NCBI RefSeq assembly: GCF_005502935.1
Contig: NZ_SCMP01000002.1
Location: 62,001 to 126,000, forward strand
DNA: 64,000 nucleotides
Origin: Pseudomonas sp. 2FG
Lineage (GTDB): Bacteria > Pseudomonadota > Gammaproteobacteria > Pseudomonadales > Pseudomonadaceae
Reading direction: 5' to 3'
The notes under the pieces were generated by a model, which was not told the DNA's origin, searched no databases, and saw only the letters and a list, made by a program, of their open reading frames with translations. This document shows, piece by piece, positions 55,184 through 64,000 of the stretch. Made by a program: the position numbers and the translations under genes. How positions within the stretch are numbered: position 1 is the stretch's first letter; every line of letters starts with the position of its first letter.

Positions 55184-55969
55184 ATGAAGCTGGAAGGGCA
55201 TTTCTGGATCACGCACAACGGTAAGGACCTTGCCGGGGAAAGACGCATCGCCTTGCTGTCGCGGATCGACAGCACGGGCTCTATCACCCAGGCCGCGAAA
55301 GCCGTGGGCGTGAGTTACAAGTTTGCCTGGGACTCTGTCGATGCCATGAATGCCGCCGCCGGCAGCCCACTGGTCGAACGCAGTGCCGGTGGCAAGGGTG
55401 GCGGCGGGACCCGCTTGACGCCGGCGGGCCATGCCTTGATCGAAGCCTTCCACCGCTATGAGCGAGAGCATCGGCTGTTTCTCCAGCGCTTGGGTGAGGA
55501 TGCCGGGATCTCATCCTTCCTCGAGATCATGGAACGCTTGCGCATGAAGACCAGTGCGCGCAACCAGCTGTTCGGCAAGGTCAGCGCGATCCAGCGCGGC
55601 GAGGTCAACGACCGGGTCGAGTTCCATTTAGACAGCGGCGATCGCTTGTGCGCGTCGATCACGCACGACAGCACCGAACGTCTCGGACTCAAGGAAGGGG
55701 ATGCCGTCTACGCCCTGATAAAAGCCTCTTGGGTCCTGTTGGTTGGCGCCGACTTCACCCCCAGTGAGCCAACGGACAACTTGCTGCATGGCGCAGTCAG
55801 ACAGGCCACCCGAGGGAGCGCGGAAACCGAGGTGGCGATTGAACTGCCGGGCGGCGCGCAGATTGCCGCGGTGCTGAGCAATGCACAGGCAGATGACCTT
55901 GAGCTCTGCAGCGGCAAGCCGGTAGCGGCCCTTATCAAGGCGGCCCATATCATTCTGGGCAGGTTTTAG
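55184..55969 (+). CDS. modE: Molybdate-responsive regulator ModE
   Basis: 261 residues, full length. N-terminal LysR-like winged helix (about 17-80, LLSRIDSTGSITQAAKAVGVSYKFAWDSVDAMN, in pieces) with the GGKGGGGTRLTPAG loop typical of ModE. Two Mop domains follow (about 122-190 with SARNQLFGKVSAIQRG and ALIKASWVLLV; about 195-261 with AALIKAAHIILGRF). Molybdate-bound ModE binds CGCTATATA-type palindromes; one lies at 48027-48050 upstream of modABC. The 7-kb accessory block separates modE from that operon. No clear ribosome site precedes the ATG. Confidence 0.93.
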   Translation: MKLEGHFWITHNGKDLAGERRIALLSRIDSTGSITQAAKAVGVSYKFAWDSVDAMNAAAGSPLVERSAGGKGGGGTRLTPAGHALIEAFHRYEREHRLFLQRLGEDAGISSFLEIMERLRMKTSARNQLFGKVSAIQRGEVNDRVEFHLDSGDRLCASITHDSTERLGLKEGDAVYALIKASWVLLVGADFTPSEPTDNLLHGAVRQATRGSAETEVAIELPGGAQIAAVLSNAQADDLELCSGKPVAALIKAAHIILGRF

Positions 55970-56029
55970 CGCGACTCGGTCCTTGGCCACGATCCTAGCG
56001 TTCAACCGCCCTCTGCGCGGGCTGATGAT

Positions 56030-56749
56030 CTAGGCGGGCGAAAGCGCGCCGAGCAGGCTCTGCGGGTCGCTGAATTCGCGGTCGACCGGCGGCAACTGCG
56101 GGCGGCGCAGCACCAGCACCGGCAGGCCCAGCTCCCGCGCCACTTGCAGTTTGGGTTCGGTGGCCTGGCTGCCGCTGTTCTTGCTGATCAACACATCGCT
56201 GCGCAGCCGGGCGAACAGTTCGCGCTCGCCTGCCAGGCTGAACGGGCCGCGCGCACCTATCACCTCGGCGCGTGGGTTGCCGGGCAGGGATTGCAGGCAG
56301 CGCACGCTCCAGTGTTGCGCCTCGGGGATCTCGTGCAGGTGCTCCAGCGGCTCGCGGCCGAGGGTGAACAGCGGACGGTGAAAGCCCTTGAGCGCTTCGA
56401 TCAGCCCGGCCCAGTCCGCCACTTCGCGCCAGTCGTCGCCGGCTTGCGCCTGCCAGCCGGGGCGGCGCAAGGCCCAGCAGGGAATGCCGGCCAGGCGCGC
56501 GGCCGTGGCGGCGTTCTGGCTGATCTGCGCGGCGTAGGGGTGGGTGGCGTCCAGCAGCAGGCCGATGCCGGCCTCGGCGATAAAGCGCGCCAGCCCTGCG
56601 GCGCCGCCGAAACCGCCGACGCGCACCTGGCAGGCCAGGTCATCCGGCACCCGGCCCAGCCCCGCGAGGCTGTAGATGTGTTGGGGGCCGAGCCGGCGGG
56701 CGATGGCCAGGGCTTCGGTGATGCCGCCGAGCAGGAGGATGCGGGTCAT
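56030..56749 (-). CDS. cobK: Precorrin-6A reductase
   Basis: 239 residues. NADPH-dependent reduction of precorrin-6A to 6[21 protein letters not shown] (1-20) is the Rossmann start, [16 protein letters not shown] (about 65-80) is the family signature, and [13 protein letters not shown] (about 188-200) is conserved near the active site. The ATG at 56749 overlaps the cbiD stop by four bases. Last gene of the leftward cobL-cbiD-cobK operon. Confidence 0.93.
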   Translation of the reverse strand: MTRILLLGGITEALAIARRLGPQHIYSLAGLGRVPDDLACQVRVGGFGGAAGLARFIAEAGIGLLLDATHPYAAQISQNAATAARLAGIPCWALRRPGWQAQAGDDWREVADWAGLIEALKGFHRPLFTLGREPLEHLHEIPEAQHWSVRCLQSLPGNPRAEVIGARGPFSLAGERELFARLRSDVLISKNSGSQATEPKLQVARELGLPVLVLRRPQLPPVDREFSDPQSLLGALSPA

Positions 56750-57858
56750 GGTTGCTCGGCCGCCATGCCGACGCCTGCCTGTCCCACGATCCGGCCCTGG
56801 CGGTCGATGGCGAAGACTTCCAGCTGCACCTGCGCCGGGACGGTCTTGCGGGCGAAGGCCAGGGCGTGGGCGCACACCGCATCGCCGAGTTTCACCCCGG
56901 CGGCGCTGGCCAGCGCCAAGGCCTGCTGGCTGGTGTTGGCGGCGCGCATGGCCTGCTGCAATTCGCTCGATGCGCCTATCTCGCCAGCCCAGCCGGCCAG
57001 TTGCGCCAGGTCGATGCTGGAGTGGCGGCTGTGCAGGTCCAGGTGCCCGGCGGCGAGTTTGCTGATCTTGCCGAAGCCGCCGCACAGGCTGAGCTTTTCC
57101 ACCGGCGCCTTGCGCAGATGCTTGAGCACCGCGCCGACGAAGTCGCCCATCTCGACCAGGGCAGTCTCCGGCAGGTTGTAGTAAGCGCGCATGCAGTCTT
57201 CGCTGGCGTTGCCGGTGCAGGCGGCCAGATGCTGAAAGCCGTTGGCGCGGGCGACGTCTATGCCCTGGTTGATCGAGGCGATATAGGCGGCGCAGGAGAA
57301 CGGTCGGACTATGCCGCTGGTGCCGAGAATCGACAGCCCGCCGAGAATCCCCAGCCGTGGGTTCATGGTTTTCAGCGCCAGGGCTTCGCCGTTCTCCACC
57401 CCAATCGCCACCTCGAAACCGCCGGCATAGCCTTGCTCGGCGGCGAGCTGGGTCAGGTGGCTGGTCATCATCTGCCGGGGCACCGGGTTGATCGCCGGCT
57501 CGCCCACCGCCAGGGTCAGGCCGGGTTTGGTGACCGTGCCGACACCCGGCCCGGCCTGGAAGCGCACGCCGGGTTCGACGCTCAGCCGCACGCGGGCGAA
57601 CACCAGGGCGCCGTGGGTCACGTCCGGATCGTCGCCGGCATCCTTCAGGGTGCCGGCTTCGGCACCCTCCTCGAACAGGCGGCAAAACTCCAGACGCATC
57701 AACACCTGTTTGCCCTTGGGCAGGACGATTTCCACCGCATCGCTGGCCGAACCGGCGAGCAGCAGGCGCGCGGCGGCCAGGCTGGTGGCCGTGGCGCAGC
57801 TGCCGGTGGTGTAGCCGCTGCGCAGGGGCGCAGGCTGTTCGGGGGTTTCGTCGCGCAT
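56746..57858 (-). CDS. cbiD: Precorrin-5B C1-methyltransferase CbiD
   Basis: 370 residues. [20 protein letters not shown] (about 11-30) is the CbiD signature; further landmarks are [26 protein letters not shown] (in pieces, about 104-129) and [11 protein letters not shown] (about 197). It methylates C1 in place of CobF, as in other pseudomonads. The true start ATG 57858 follows cobL immediately; the longer upstream frame is an artefact of cobL. Overlaps cobK by ATGA. Confidence 0.93.
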   Translation of the reverse strand: MRDETPEQPAPLRSGYTTGSCATATSLAAARLLLAGSASDAVEIVLPKGKQVLMRLEFCRLFEEGAEAGTLKDAGDDPDVTHGALVFARVRLSVEPGVRFQAGPGVGTVTKPGLTLAVGEPAINPVPRQMMTSHLTQLAAEQGYAGGFEVAIGVENGEALALKTMNPRLGILGGLSILGTSGIVRPFSCAAYIASINQGIDVARANGFQHLAACTGNASEDCMRAYYNLPETALVEMGDFVGAVLKHLRKAPVEKLSLCGGFGKISKLAAGHLDLHSRHSSIDLAQLAGWAGEIGASSELQQAMRAANTSQQALALASAAGVKLGDAVCAHALAFARKTVPAQVQLEVFAIDRQGRIVGQAGVGMAAEQP

Positions 57859-57860
57859 GC

Positions 57861-59072
57861 TCAGAAAACCATAGGCTTGGTGGCTTCCAGAAGAGTAATG
57901 GGCAATGCCGCACGCCAGGTATCGAAGTCGCCGAGGGGCTGGGCCTGGGCCAGGCTGATGCGAGTCAACTCGCCGCCATGGACCGCGCGCCAAGCCACCA
58001 GGGTCGCCTCGCTCTGCAGGGTCACCGCATTCGCCACCAGCCGGCCGCCGGGGCGCAACTGGGCCCAGCAGCTTTCCAGCACACCGGGCAGCGTGACACC
58101 GCCACCGATAAAGATCGCATCCGGTGCTGCCAGCCCAACCAGTGCCTCGGGCGCGCTGCCGGCGACCAGTTGCAGCCCGGGCACACCAAGGGCCTCGCGG
58201 TTCTGCGCGATCAAGGCCTGGCGCCCGGCATTGGCCTCGATGGCGATGGCGCGACAGCTGGGATGGGCACGCATCCATTCGATGCCGATGGAGCCGCAGC
58301 CGGCGCCGACATCCCAGAGCAGTTCGCCCGGCGCCGGGGCCAGGCGTGCCAGGGTGATGGCGCGGACATCGCGTTTGGTCAGTTGGCCGTCATGGGCGAA
58401 GGCCGTGTCCGCCAGGCCCGGGGTCAGCGGCAGGCGGCGCGCCGTCGGCGCGGCCAGGCAGTCGACCGCCACCAGGTTGAGCGCCGCCGTGCTGGCCAGG
58501 CTCCAGCCCTGCGCCGTGCCGTCGATGCAGCGCTCCAGCGGACCGCCCAGGTGCTCGAACACCCGCAGGCGGCTGGCGCCGAAACCGCGTTCAGCGAGCA
58601 ACTCGGCGATGGCGGCGGGGCTGCTGCCGTCATTGCTCAGCACCAGCAGGCGCGCGCCGGGGTGGATCTGGGTATGCAGGGCGGCTAGCGGGCGGGCCAT
58701 CACCGACAGACAGGCCACGTCCTGCAAAGGCCAGCCGAGCCGCGCGGCAGCCAGGGAGAAGGACGACGGCGCCGGCAGCACCCGTAATTCATCGGCCGGC
58801 AACTGCCGCGCCAGGCTGGCACCGACGCCGAACAACATGGGGTCGCCGCTGGCCAGCACGCAGACCGGCGTACCGCGCGCCGCCAACACCGGGGTCAGAG
58901 CGAAGGGGCTCGGCCAGGCCTGGCGTTGCCCGCGCAGGCAGGCCGGCAGCAGATCCAGCTGGCGCTGCCCACCGAACACCATCGAGGCTTCCAACAGCGC
59001 CCGCCGGGCCGGTTTGCCGAGCCCGCTGAAGCCGTCTTCCCCGATCCCCACCACTGTCAGCCAAGGCGACAT
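57861..59072 (-). CDS. cobL: Precorrin-6Y C5,15-methyltransferase (decarboxylating)
   Basis: 403 residues, fused CbiE-CbiT. The N-terminal tetrapyrrole methylase domain starts [15 protein letters not shown] (about 5-19). The C-terminal CbiT domain carries [19 protein letters not shown] (about 241-259), a SAM-binding motif, and IFIGGGVT. It methylates C5 and C15 and decarboxylates the acetate side chain. The ATG at 59072 has GAGGAG about 7 bases upstream. First gene of the leftward cob operon, divergent from the cobG riboswitch. Confidence 0.94.
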   Translation of the reverse strand: MSPWLTVVGIGEDGFSGLGKPARRALLEASMVFGGQRQLDLLPACLRGQRQAWPSPFALTPVLAARGTPVCVLASGDPMLFGVGASLARQLPADELRVLPAPSSFSLAAARLGWPLQDVACLSVMARPLAALHTQIHPGARLLVLSNDGSSPAAIAELLAERGFGASRLRVFEHLGGPLERCIDGTAQGWSLASTAALNLVAVDCLAAPTARRLPLTPGLADTAFAHDGQLTKRDVRAITLARLAPAPGELLWDVGAGCGSIGIEWMRAHPSCRAIAIEANAGRQALIAQNREALGVPGLQLVAGSAPEALVGLAAPDAIFIGGGVTLPGVLESCWAQLRPGGRLVANAVTLQSEATLVAWRAVHGGELTRISLAQAQPLGDFDTWRAALPITLLEATKPMVF

Positions 59073-59189
59073 CCGCAACTCCTCACTGGCATTTGCTGCA
59101 CACCCCGCCAGCATCCGACGAGGAGGCTTTTCCTGGGGCCGGGCAAAGCAGGCATAATAGCGCGTTCGTCGGTGCCCCAAGGATCTGTT

Positions 59190-59319
59190 CACGATCTCGC
59201 GAGCTAAGGCCAGACAAGGCGAAATCGGGCGAAGAAGCGCAGTTTACTGGTCGTAAATGAGCATTCTGAGCCCGATTTCAACACCGTATGGCCGACGCGC
59301 AGCAGATCATGAACAGCCT
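59190..59319. repeat. Dispersed intergenic repeat, copy B
   Basis: Aligns with copy A at 2862-2998. It ends where the cobalamin riboswitch begins and may carry the promoter for the riboswitch-cobG transcript. No reading frame. Confidence 0.6.
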
Positions 59320-59511
59320 CCAAGGGGCCGAAGAGGGAACACGGTGAACCGTGGCTGCCCCCGCAACTGTATGCAGCGAGTTCGAGCGCCCCCCGCCACT
59401 GGTTCACACCGGGAAGGCCGCGCCGGATGCCGAGCCCTGTGGATAACACCTTAGCTGAGGTTATCCACAGGGCTTGCAACTGCCAGCCAGGAGACCTGCC
59501 GCCGAACTTGG
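59320..59511 (+). ncRNA. Cobalamin riboswitch of cobG with an extra 15-bp hairpin
   Basis: The B12 box GGCTGCCCCCGCAACTG is at 59353-59369; the 5' arm AGAGGGAACACGGTGAACCG and the 3' end GCCAGGAGACCTGCCGCCG are both present. CCAAG/CTTGG closes the element. A perfect 15-bp stem (59433-59447 with 59460-59474) is inserted as a peripheral helix and contains inverted TTATCCACA sequences. It controls the rightward cobG-cobH-cobI operon. Confidence 0.92.
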
Positions 59512-59609
59512 TCGCGTGTGCAAGCATCGGACGGGGTGTGCCGATGTCGTGGAGAGTTCCCTGCGGGGAGCGCTCGCCCGGTCACCGCGACAGCCGATCG
59601 GGTGACCCT

Positions 59610-60986
59610 TTGAACGACAGCGCGCCACAGCCTCAGCAACAGCCCAGCGAGCCACGCCCTTCGGCGTGTCCCGGTCTGCTGCGCATCGTCCAGGCCCGTG
59701 ACGGTGGCATCTGCCGGATCAAGCTGCCGGCCGGTCGCTTGCGGGCCAGCCAGGCCTTGGCCGTGGCGGCTGCTGCGCAGGAGCACGGCAGCGGCGTGAT
59801 CGAGGCGACCAACCGCGCCAATCTGCAGATTCGCGGGGTGCGCGTCGGCCAGGAAGATGCCCTGATCGCCAGCCTGCTGGCCGCCGGCCTCGGCCCCAGC
59901 AGCCCAGGCGCCGATGATGTGCGCAACCTGATGGTCAGCCCGGCCGCCGGCCTAGACCCGGCCGCCCTGCTGGATGTCAGCCCCCTGGCCGACCAGTTGC
60001 TGGCCACCCTGCAGGACAACCCCGCGCTGCACCGGTTGTCGGCCAAGTTCGCCCTGCTGCTGGATGGCGGCGAACGCCTGGCCATGCTCGAACACCCTCA
60101 CGATCTGTGGCTGAGTGCCCTGCAGGGCGGCAGCCAGCCGCTGTTCGCCTTCGGCCTGGCCGGGTGCCCACCACTGCCCGGCAGCCCGGACACGGCCCTC
60201 GCCGCCGTACCCCTGGAGCAGGTGCCGGCGCTGGTGTTGGCGTGCCTGGAGCTGTTCCTCGAACTGGCCGGCCCCGAGCACAGCCGCATGCGCCAGCTGT
60301 TGACGGAGTTGCCGGCGCAGGACTTCCTCCAGCGGCTACAGGCCCGGCTGGACTTCCCCTTGCAGCAAGACGCAGCGCTGCGTCAGTGGCGCCGCCCGGC
60401 GGCCGAGGCCTGGGCGCACCTGGGTCTGCAGCCGCAGCTGCAGCCTGGACTGCTGCAAGTCGGCGCAGCACCGCCGCTCGGCCGCCTGCACGTGCAGCAG
60501 CTGCTTGAACTGGCGCGGCTGACGCAGCAGTTCGGCGACGCCAGCCTGCGCCTGACGCCCTGGCAAAGCCTGTTGCTGCCGAATATCCGCCAGGCCGATG
60601 GGCCGGCGCTGCTGCACGCCTTGGGCGAACTCGGCCTGGTCTGCGATCCCCTGCAGCCGCTGGCGCGCATCATCGCCTGCAGCGGTTCGGCCGGCTGCGG
60701 CAAAGGCCTGGCCGCGACCAAGGCGGATGCCCTGGCCCTGGCTGCGCGCCTGGCCGGCAGCGCGCCCTTGCCCGGCCTGCACCTGAGTGGCTGCCCGCGC
60801 TCCTGCGCCGCCGCCCACGACTCTCCGCTGACCCTGCTGGCCGTCGCCGACGGGCGTTATGACCTCTACCAACGCGATGCGGCGGTGCCCGGCTTCGGCC
60901 GCCCGCTGGCGCGCCATCTGACCATTGCCGAGGCCGGCGACCTGCTGGCCGTGCTGCCCGACCCATGGAAACCGACCGATGATTGA
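59610..60986 (+). CDS. cobG: Precorrin-3B synthase CobG
   Basis: 458 residues from the preferred TTG start. Oxygen-dependent monooxygenase of the nitrite/sulfite reductase family carrying a 4Fe-4S cluster. CPGLLRIVQARDGGICRIKL (about 20-39) is the family start, ATNRANLQIRG follows, and the cluster/heme cysteines appear as CSGSAGCGKG (about 365) and LSGCPRSCAA (about 395). GGGTGA lies before TTG 59610; an ATG at 59544 in the same frame adds low-complexity residues. CobG marks the aerobic pathway. Overlaps cobH by 8 bp. Confidence 0.92.
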   Translation: MNDSAPQPQQQPSEPRPSACPGLLRIVQARDGGICRIKLPAGRLRASQALAVAAAAQEHGSGVIEATNRANLQIRGVRVGQEDALIASLLAAGLGPSSPGADDVRNLMVSPAAGLDPAALLDVSPLADQLLATLQDNPALHRLSAKFALLLDGGERLAMLEHPHDLWLSALQGGSQPLFAFGLAGCPPLPGSPDTALAAVPLEQVPALVLACLELFLELAGPEHSRMRQLLTELPAQDFLQRLQARLDFPLQQDAALRQWRRPAAEAWAHLGLQPQLQPGLLQVGAAPPLGRLHVQQLLELARLTQQFGDASLRLTPWQSLLLPNIRQADGPALLHALGELGLVCDPLQPLARIIACSGSAGCGKGLAATKADALALAARLAGSAPLPGLHLSGCPRSCAAAHDSPLTLLAVADGRYDLYQRDAAVPGFGRPLARHLTIAEAGDLLAVLPDPWKPTDD

Positions 60987-61605
60987 TTACATCCGCGATG
61001 GCCAGGAAATTTACCGCCAGTCCTTTGCCATCATCCGCGCCGAAGCCGATTTGCGGGGCATACCCGCCGACCTGGAAAAACTCGCGGTGCGGCTGATCCA
61101 TGCCTGCGGCATGGTCGATGTGGTCCAGGACCTGCGCTTCTCGCCGGGTGCCGGCAGCGCCGGGCGCCAAGCCCTGGCCGCCGGCGCACCGATCCTCTGC
61201 GACGCGCGGATGGTCGCCGAAGGCGTGACCCGCGCACGCCTGCCGGCGAACAACCAGGTGATCTGCACCCTCAATGACGAAGGGGTGGTCGACCTGGCCC
61301 GTTTACGCGGCAACACCCGCTCGGCGGTCGCGCTGGAGCACTGGCGCGAACACCTGGAAGGCAGCGTGGTGGTGATCGGCAATGCCCCGACCGCGCTCTT
61401 CTACCTGCTGGAGATGCTCGACGCCGGCGCGCCGAAACCGGCGCTGATCCTCGGCTTCCCGGTGGGCTTCGTCGGCGCCGCCGAGTCCAAGGAAATGCTC
61501 GCCGCCGACAGCCGTGGCGTGCCTTACGTCATAGTTCGCGGTCGCCGCGGTGGCAGCGCGATGGCCGCCGCGGCGGTCAACGCCCTGGCCACGGAGGTGG
61601 AATGA
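60979..61605 (+). CDS. cobH: Precorrin-8X methylmutase
   Basis: 208 residues. Moves the C11 methyl group to C12, making hydrogenobyrinate. [20 protein letters not shown] (about 4-23), the catalytic-His context [12 protein letters not shown] (about 38-49), [12 protein letters not shown] and the [13 protein letters not shown] stretch (about 160) are hallmark residues. The ATG at 60979 lies inside the last codons of cobG, and the stop overlaps cobI. Confidence 0.95.
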   Translation: MIDYIRDGQEIYRQSFAIIRAEADLRGIPADLEKLAVRLIHACGMVDVVQDLRFSPGAGSAGRQALAAGAPILCDARMVAEGVTRARLPANNQVICTLNDEGVVDLARLRGNTRSAVALEHWREHLEGSVVVIGNAPTALFYLLEMLDAGAPKPALILGFPVGFVGAAESKEMLAADSRGVPYVIVRGRRGGSAMAAAAVNALATEVE

Positions 61606-62351
61606 TGAGCACCAAAGGACGTCTGCTCGGCATCGGCGTGGGTCCCGGCGACCCCGAGCTGATCACCCTCAAGGCGCTGCGCCTGCTGCAGGCCGCCCCC
61701 GTGGTCGGCTACTTCGTGGCCAAGGCCAAGGTCGCCAAGGGCCAGCATGGCAACGCCTTCGGCATCATTGCCGCACACCTTGGCAGCGAGCAGCAGACCC
61801 TGCCGATGGTCTACCCGGTGACCACCGAGAAGCTGGCGCCGCCGCTGTGCTACGAGGACATCATCAGCGACTTCTACGACACCTGCGCCGAACAGATCGC
61901 CGGGCACCTGGAAGCAGGCCGCGATGTGGCGGTGATCTGTGAAGGCGACCCGTTCTTCTACGGCTCCTACATGTACCTGCACGATCGCCTGGCCAGCCGC
62001 TATGCCGCCGAAGTGGTGCCCGGGGTCTGCTCGATGCTGGGCGGCGCGGCGGTGCTCGGCATCCCGCTGGTGTACCGCAACCAGAGCCTCTCAGTGCTCT
62101 CCGGGGTGTTGCCGGCGGACGATCTCAAGCAACGCCTGGCCGCTACCGACGCGGCGGTGGTGATGAAGCTCGGACGCAACTTCGACAAGGTTCGCGCCGT
62201 GCTCGAAGACCTCGGCCTGGCTGAACGGGCGCTCTACGTCGAGCGGGCGACCATGGACAACCAGCGCATAGTGCCGCTCGATCAGGTCGATCCGATGGCC
62301 TCGCCGTACTTTTCACTGATTATCGTGCCGGGCGAAAAATGGCAGGCCTGA
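61602..62351 (+). CDS. cobI: Precorrin-2 C20-methyltransferase
   Basis: 249 residues of the tetrapyrrole methylase family. [20 protein letters not shown] (about 6-25) is the N-terminal signature, [20 protein letters not shown] (about 110-129) the substrate-pocket signature, and [11 protein letters not shown] follows. Starts with tandem ATGs at 61602/61605; the first overlaps the cobH stop. Makes precorrin-3A. Confidence 0.95.
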   Translation: MMSTKGRLLGIGVGPGDPELITLKALRLLQAAPVVGYFVAKAKVAKGQHGNAFGIIAAHLGSEQQTLPMVYPVTTEKLAPPLCYEDIISDFYDTCAEQIAGHLEAGRDVAVICEGDPFFYGSYMYLHDRLASRYAAEVVPGVCSMLGGAAVLGIPLVYRNQSLSVLSGVLPADDLKQRLAATDAAVVMKLGRNFDKVRAVLEDLGLAERALYVERATMDNQRIVPLDQVDPMASPYFSLIIVPGEKWQA

Positions 62352-62404
62352 TGACGCGCCCGATTTTGCTCCGCTCGCCCGCAACATGGTGACAAAAGCC
62401 TGAG

Positions 62405-62456
62405 TAGGGTGCGCCGCGCGCACCAACCGGCCTCGGTGCGCACGGCGCACCCTACG
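62405..62456. repeat. GTAGGGTGCGCC palindromic repeat between cobI and cobJ
   Basis: GTAGGGTGCGCCGCGCGCACC on the left and GGTGCGCACGGCGCACCCTAC on the right form a near-perfect long inverted repeat. Same family as the element between cobW and cobN. Confidence 0.75.
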
Positions 62457-62527
62457 GATGTTCTCGCGACGCAGATGTTTCCCTGACCGCGTTGACGCTC
62501 TACCCGACATTTAACTGGTACCCCAGC

Positions 62528-64000
62528 ATGCATAACGCCCCGGCCATCGTCATTCTCGGCAACACCAGCCTGGCCACCGCACGCCGCATCCAGGCACTTT
62601 ATCCACAGGCGGAGATCCACGGCCTGCGTGGCCGCGTCGAAGGCGTCGAGCAGCCCTACGACGACTTCGGCGACACCCTGCGCGAGCTGTATCGGCGCGA
62701 TACGCCGATCATCGCCCTGTGCGCCGCCGGCATCGTCATCCGCATCCTCGCGCCACTGCTGCAAAGCAAAGGCGCCGAGCCGCCGGTGCTGGCCGTGGCC
62801 GAGGACGGCAGCGCCGTGGTGCCGCTGCTCGGCGGCCTCGGCGGGGTCAACCACATGGCCCGCGAAATCGCCGCGGCACTGGACGTCGCGCCGGCCATCA
62901 CCACCAGCGGCGAACTGCGCTTCGGCACCTGCCTGCTCGATCCGCCCGCCGGCTATGCGCTGGCCGATATCGAACAGGGCAAGCGCTTCGTCTCCGATCT
63001 GCTTGGCGGCGAGACGCTGCGTATCGAGGGCGACGCCCCCTGGCTGGCCGAGGCCAAGCTGCCGGTGGATGACCGGGCCGGACGGGTTATCCACATCACC
63101 CCGGCGGATCGCCCCGCCAGCGCCGCCGAGTTGCTGATCCACCCCCGCGTGGTCATGGCCCTGGTCGATTCGCTGGCGGGCGATACCGCCACCACGGTTC
63201 GCGCCGGCCTGACCGGCGCCGGCCTGGCGCCGCTTTCCCTGGCCTGCCTGCTGGCCCCGTGTAAATGGATGAGCGCTGCCGAATTGCCCAGGGCCGCCGA
63301 AGCGCTCGGCGTGCCACTGCGCTTTATTGCCGACGACACAACGCTGCCCGCCCTGAGTCGGCAAGTCGGCGGCATCCGCCTGTTCGTCTCGCCCGAGCCA
63401 GTCGACCCGGCCACCATCGGCCAGGCCCGTGGCCGCCTGACCGTCGTCGGCCTTGGCCCTGGCGCCGCCGAATTCATGGTGCCGGCCGCCAAGCTGGCAT
63501 TGCAGCAGGCCGAGGATGTGCTCGGTTACGAAACCTACGTGAAGATGGCCGGGCCGTTCCGCCCGGAGCAGGTGCTGCATTGCAGCGACAACCGCGAAGA
63601 ACTGCAGCGCGCCCGGCATGCCTTCGAGCTGGCCAGCAGCGGTCGTTCGGTGGTGGTGGTGTCGTCCGGCGACCCCGGTGTGTTCGCCATGGCGGCGGCG
63701 GTATTGGAAGCGTTGGAAGCCTCGAGCGATCCGCTCTGGCAGGCCGTCGACCTGCAAATCTTCCCCGGCGTCTCCGCCGCCCTGGCGACTGCCGCACGGG
63801 CGGGCGCACCGCTGGGCCATGACTTCTGCATCCTGTCGCTGTCGGACAACCTCAAGCCCTGGGACATCATCGAACTGCGCCTCGAGCATGCGGCGGCGGC
63901 CGATTTGGCGCTGGCCTTCTACAACCCGATCTCCCGCGCCCGCCCCTGGCAACTGGGCCGAGCGCTGGAGATAGTCGCCGGCCATCGCAGCGGCGATACC
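62528..64000 (+). CDS. cobJ: Precorrin-3B C17-methyltransferase fused to CbiG N-terminal domains (3' end missing)
   Basis: 491 codons are visible; the gene runs off the window. The first about 310 residues are CbiG-like (APAIVILGNTSLATARRIQA; CAAGIVIRILAPLL; GGLGGVNHMAREIAAALD), and the CobJ methylase begins at GRLTVVGLGPGAAEFMVPAA (about 310), with YETYVKMAG, SSGDPGVFAMAAAVLEAL and FPGVSAALATAARAGAPLGH. It methylates C17 with ring contraction. A separate CobE at 36285 supplies the CbiG C-terminal domain. The ATG at 62528 is supported by the reading frame only. Confidence 0.92.
   Translation, partial: MHNAPAIVILGNTSLATARRIQALYPQAEIHGLRGRVEGVEQPYDDFGDTLRELYRRDTPIIALCAAGIVIRILAPLLQSKGAEPPVLAVAEDGSAVVPLLGGLGGVNHMAREIAAALDVAPAITTSGELRFGTCLLDPPAGYALADIEQGKRFVSDLLGGETLRIEGDAPWLAEAKLPVDDRAGRVIHITPADRPASAAELLIHPRVVMALVDSLAGDTATTVRAGLTGAGLAPLSLACLLAPCKWMSAAELPRAAEALGVPLRFIADDTTLPALSRQVGGIRLFVSPEPVDPATIGQARGRLTVVGLGPGAAEFMVPAAKLALQQAEDVLGYETYVKMAGPFRPEQVLHCSDNREELQRARHAFELASSGRSVVVVSSGDPGVFAMAAAVLEALEASSDPLWQAVDLQIFPGVSAALATAARAGAPLGHDFCILSLSDNLKPWDIIELRLEHAAAADLALAFYNPISRARPWQLGRALEIVAGHRSGDT

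Noticed and set aside
56746..58278. 510-codon frame suggesting a longer CbiD
   Set aside because: The extra N-terminus is antisense-free but overlaps cobL in another frame and has no similarity; the conserved CbiD start is at 57858.
59430..63095. Cluster of TTATCCACA sequences as a replication origin
   Set aside because: No dnaA/dnaN/gyrB genes, no AT-rich unwinding element, and most copies are inside cob genes or a stem arm.

Overview
The window is high-GC gammaproteobacterial DNA that reads as a Pseudomonas chromosome. Evidence includes the pycA/pycR/RpiR/zwf-paralogue/uvrD block in the order I recall from P. aeruginosa, cbtAB and the aerobic cobalamin genes with CbiD instead of CobF, and Pseudomonas-type REP palindromes. 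Gene identities come from reading the translations; no database search was run, and comparisons with P. aeruginosa are from memory.

Layout. 0-12 kb: 5' end of a biotin carboxylase gene, its divergent LysR regulator, an RpiR/HexR-like repressor divergent from a glucose-6-phosphate dehydrogenase, a PAS-GGDEF-EAL protein, UvrD, a TetR-like protein, a Tim44-like protein and an SMI1/KNR4 protein. 12-18 kb: a GntR-controlled divergent amine-catabolism cluster (SDR / class III aminotransferase, glutamine synthetase-like ligase, SDR). 18.5-26.2 kb: DUF3301 and hydrolase genes, then a zinc-limitation cluster (two COG0523 GTPases, FolE2, ZnuCBA) with a Zur box. 26.2-30.1 kb: a lower-GC insert (isochorismatase-like, pirin, ene-reductase, LysR) ending at a broken DUF3617 gene. 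30.6-33.3 kb: two membrane-lipid genes. 33.4-35.3 kb: a bufferin-type RiPP operon (Cys-rich precursor, MNIO/DUF692 enzyme, partner). 35.5-45.1 kb: cobalamin genes, cobalt transporter cbtBA and a CobN-type chelatase, with two back-to-back cobalamin riboswitches. 45.2-48.4 kb: modABC with a ModE operator and decayed Mop domains. 48.6-54.7 kb: a phosphate-flavoured accessory block (Mth938-like protein, PhoU/DUF47-like protein coupled to a truncated pyruvate-phosphate-dikinase-like protein, LMW phosphatase/ArsC-like protein, CHAD protein). 54.8-56 kb: a ParA pseudogene and modE. 56-64 kb: the main cob cluster, cobK-cbiD-cobL divergent from a third riboswitch and cobG-cobH-cobI-cobJ (cut by the window end).

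A common thread is metal handling: zinc, cobalt/B12, molybdate and probably copper (bufferin), including three COG0523 GTPases. The two most interesting systems are the bufferin operon and the split dikinase/PhoU-like pair. The best regulatory finds are a HexR-type operator, twin GntR palindromes exactly six helical turns apart, a Zur box, a ModE box and a probable leaderless uvrD promoter.
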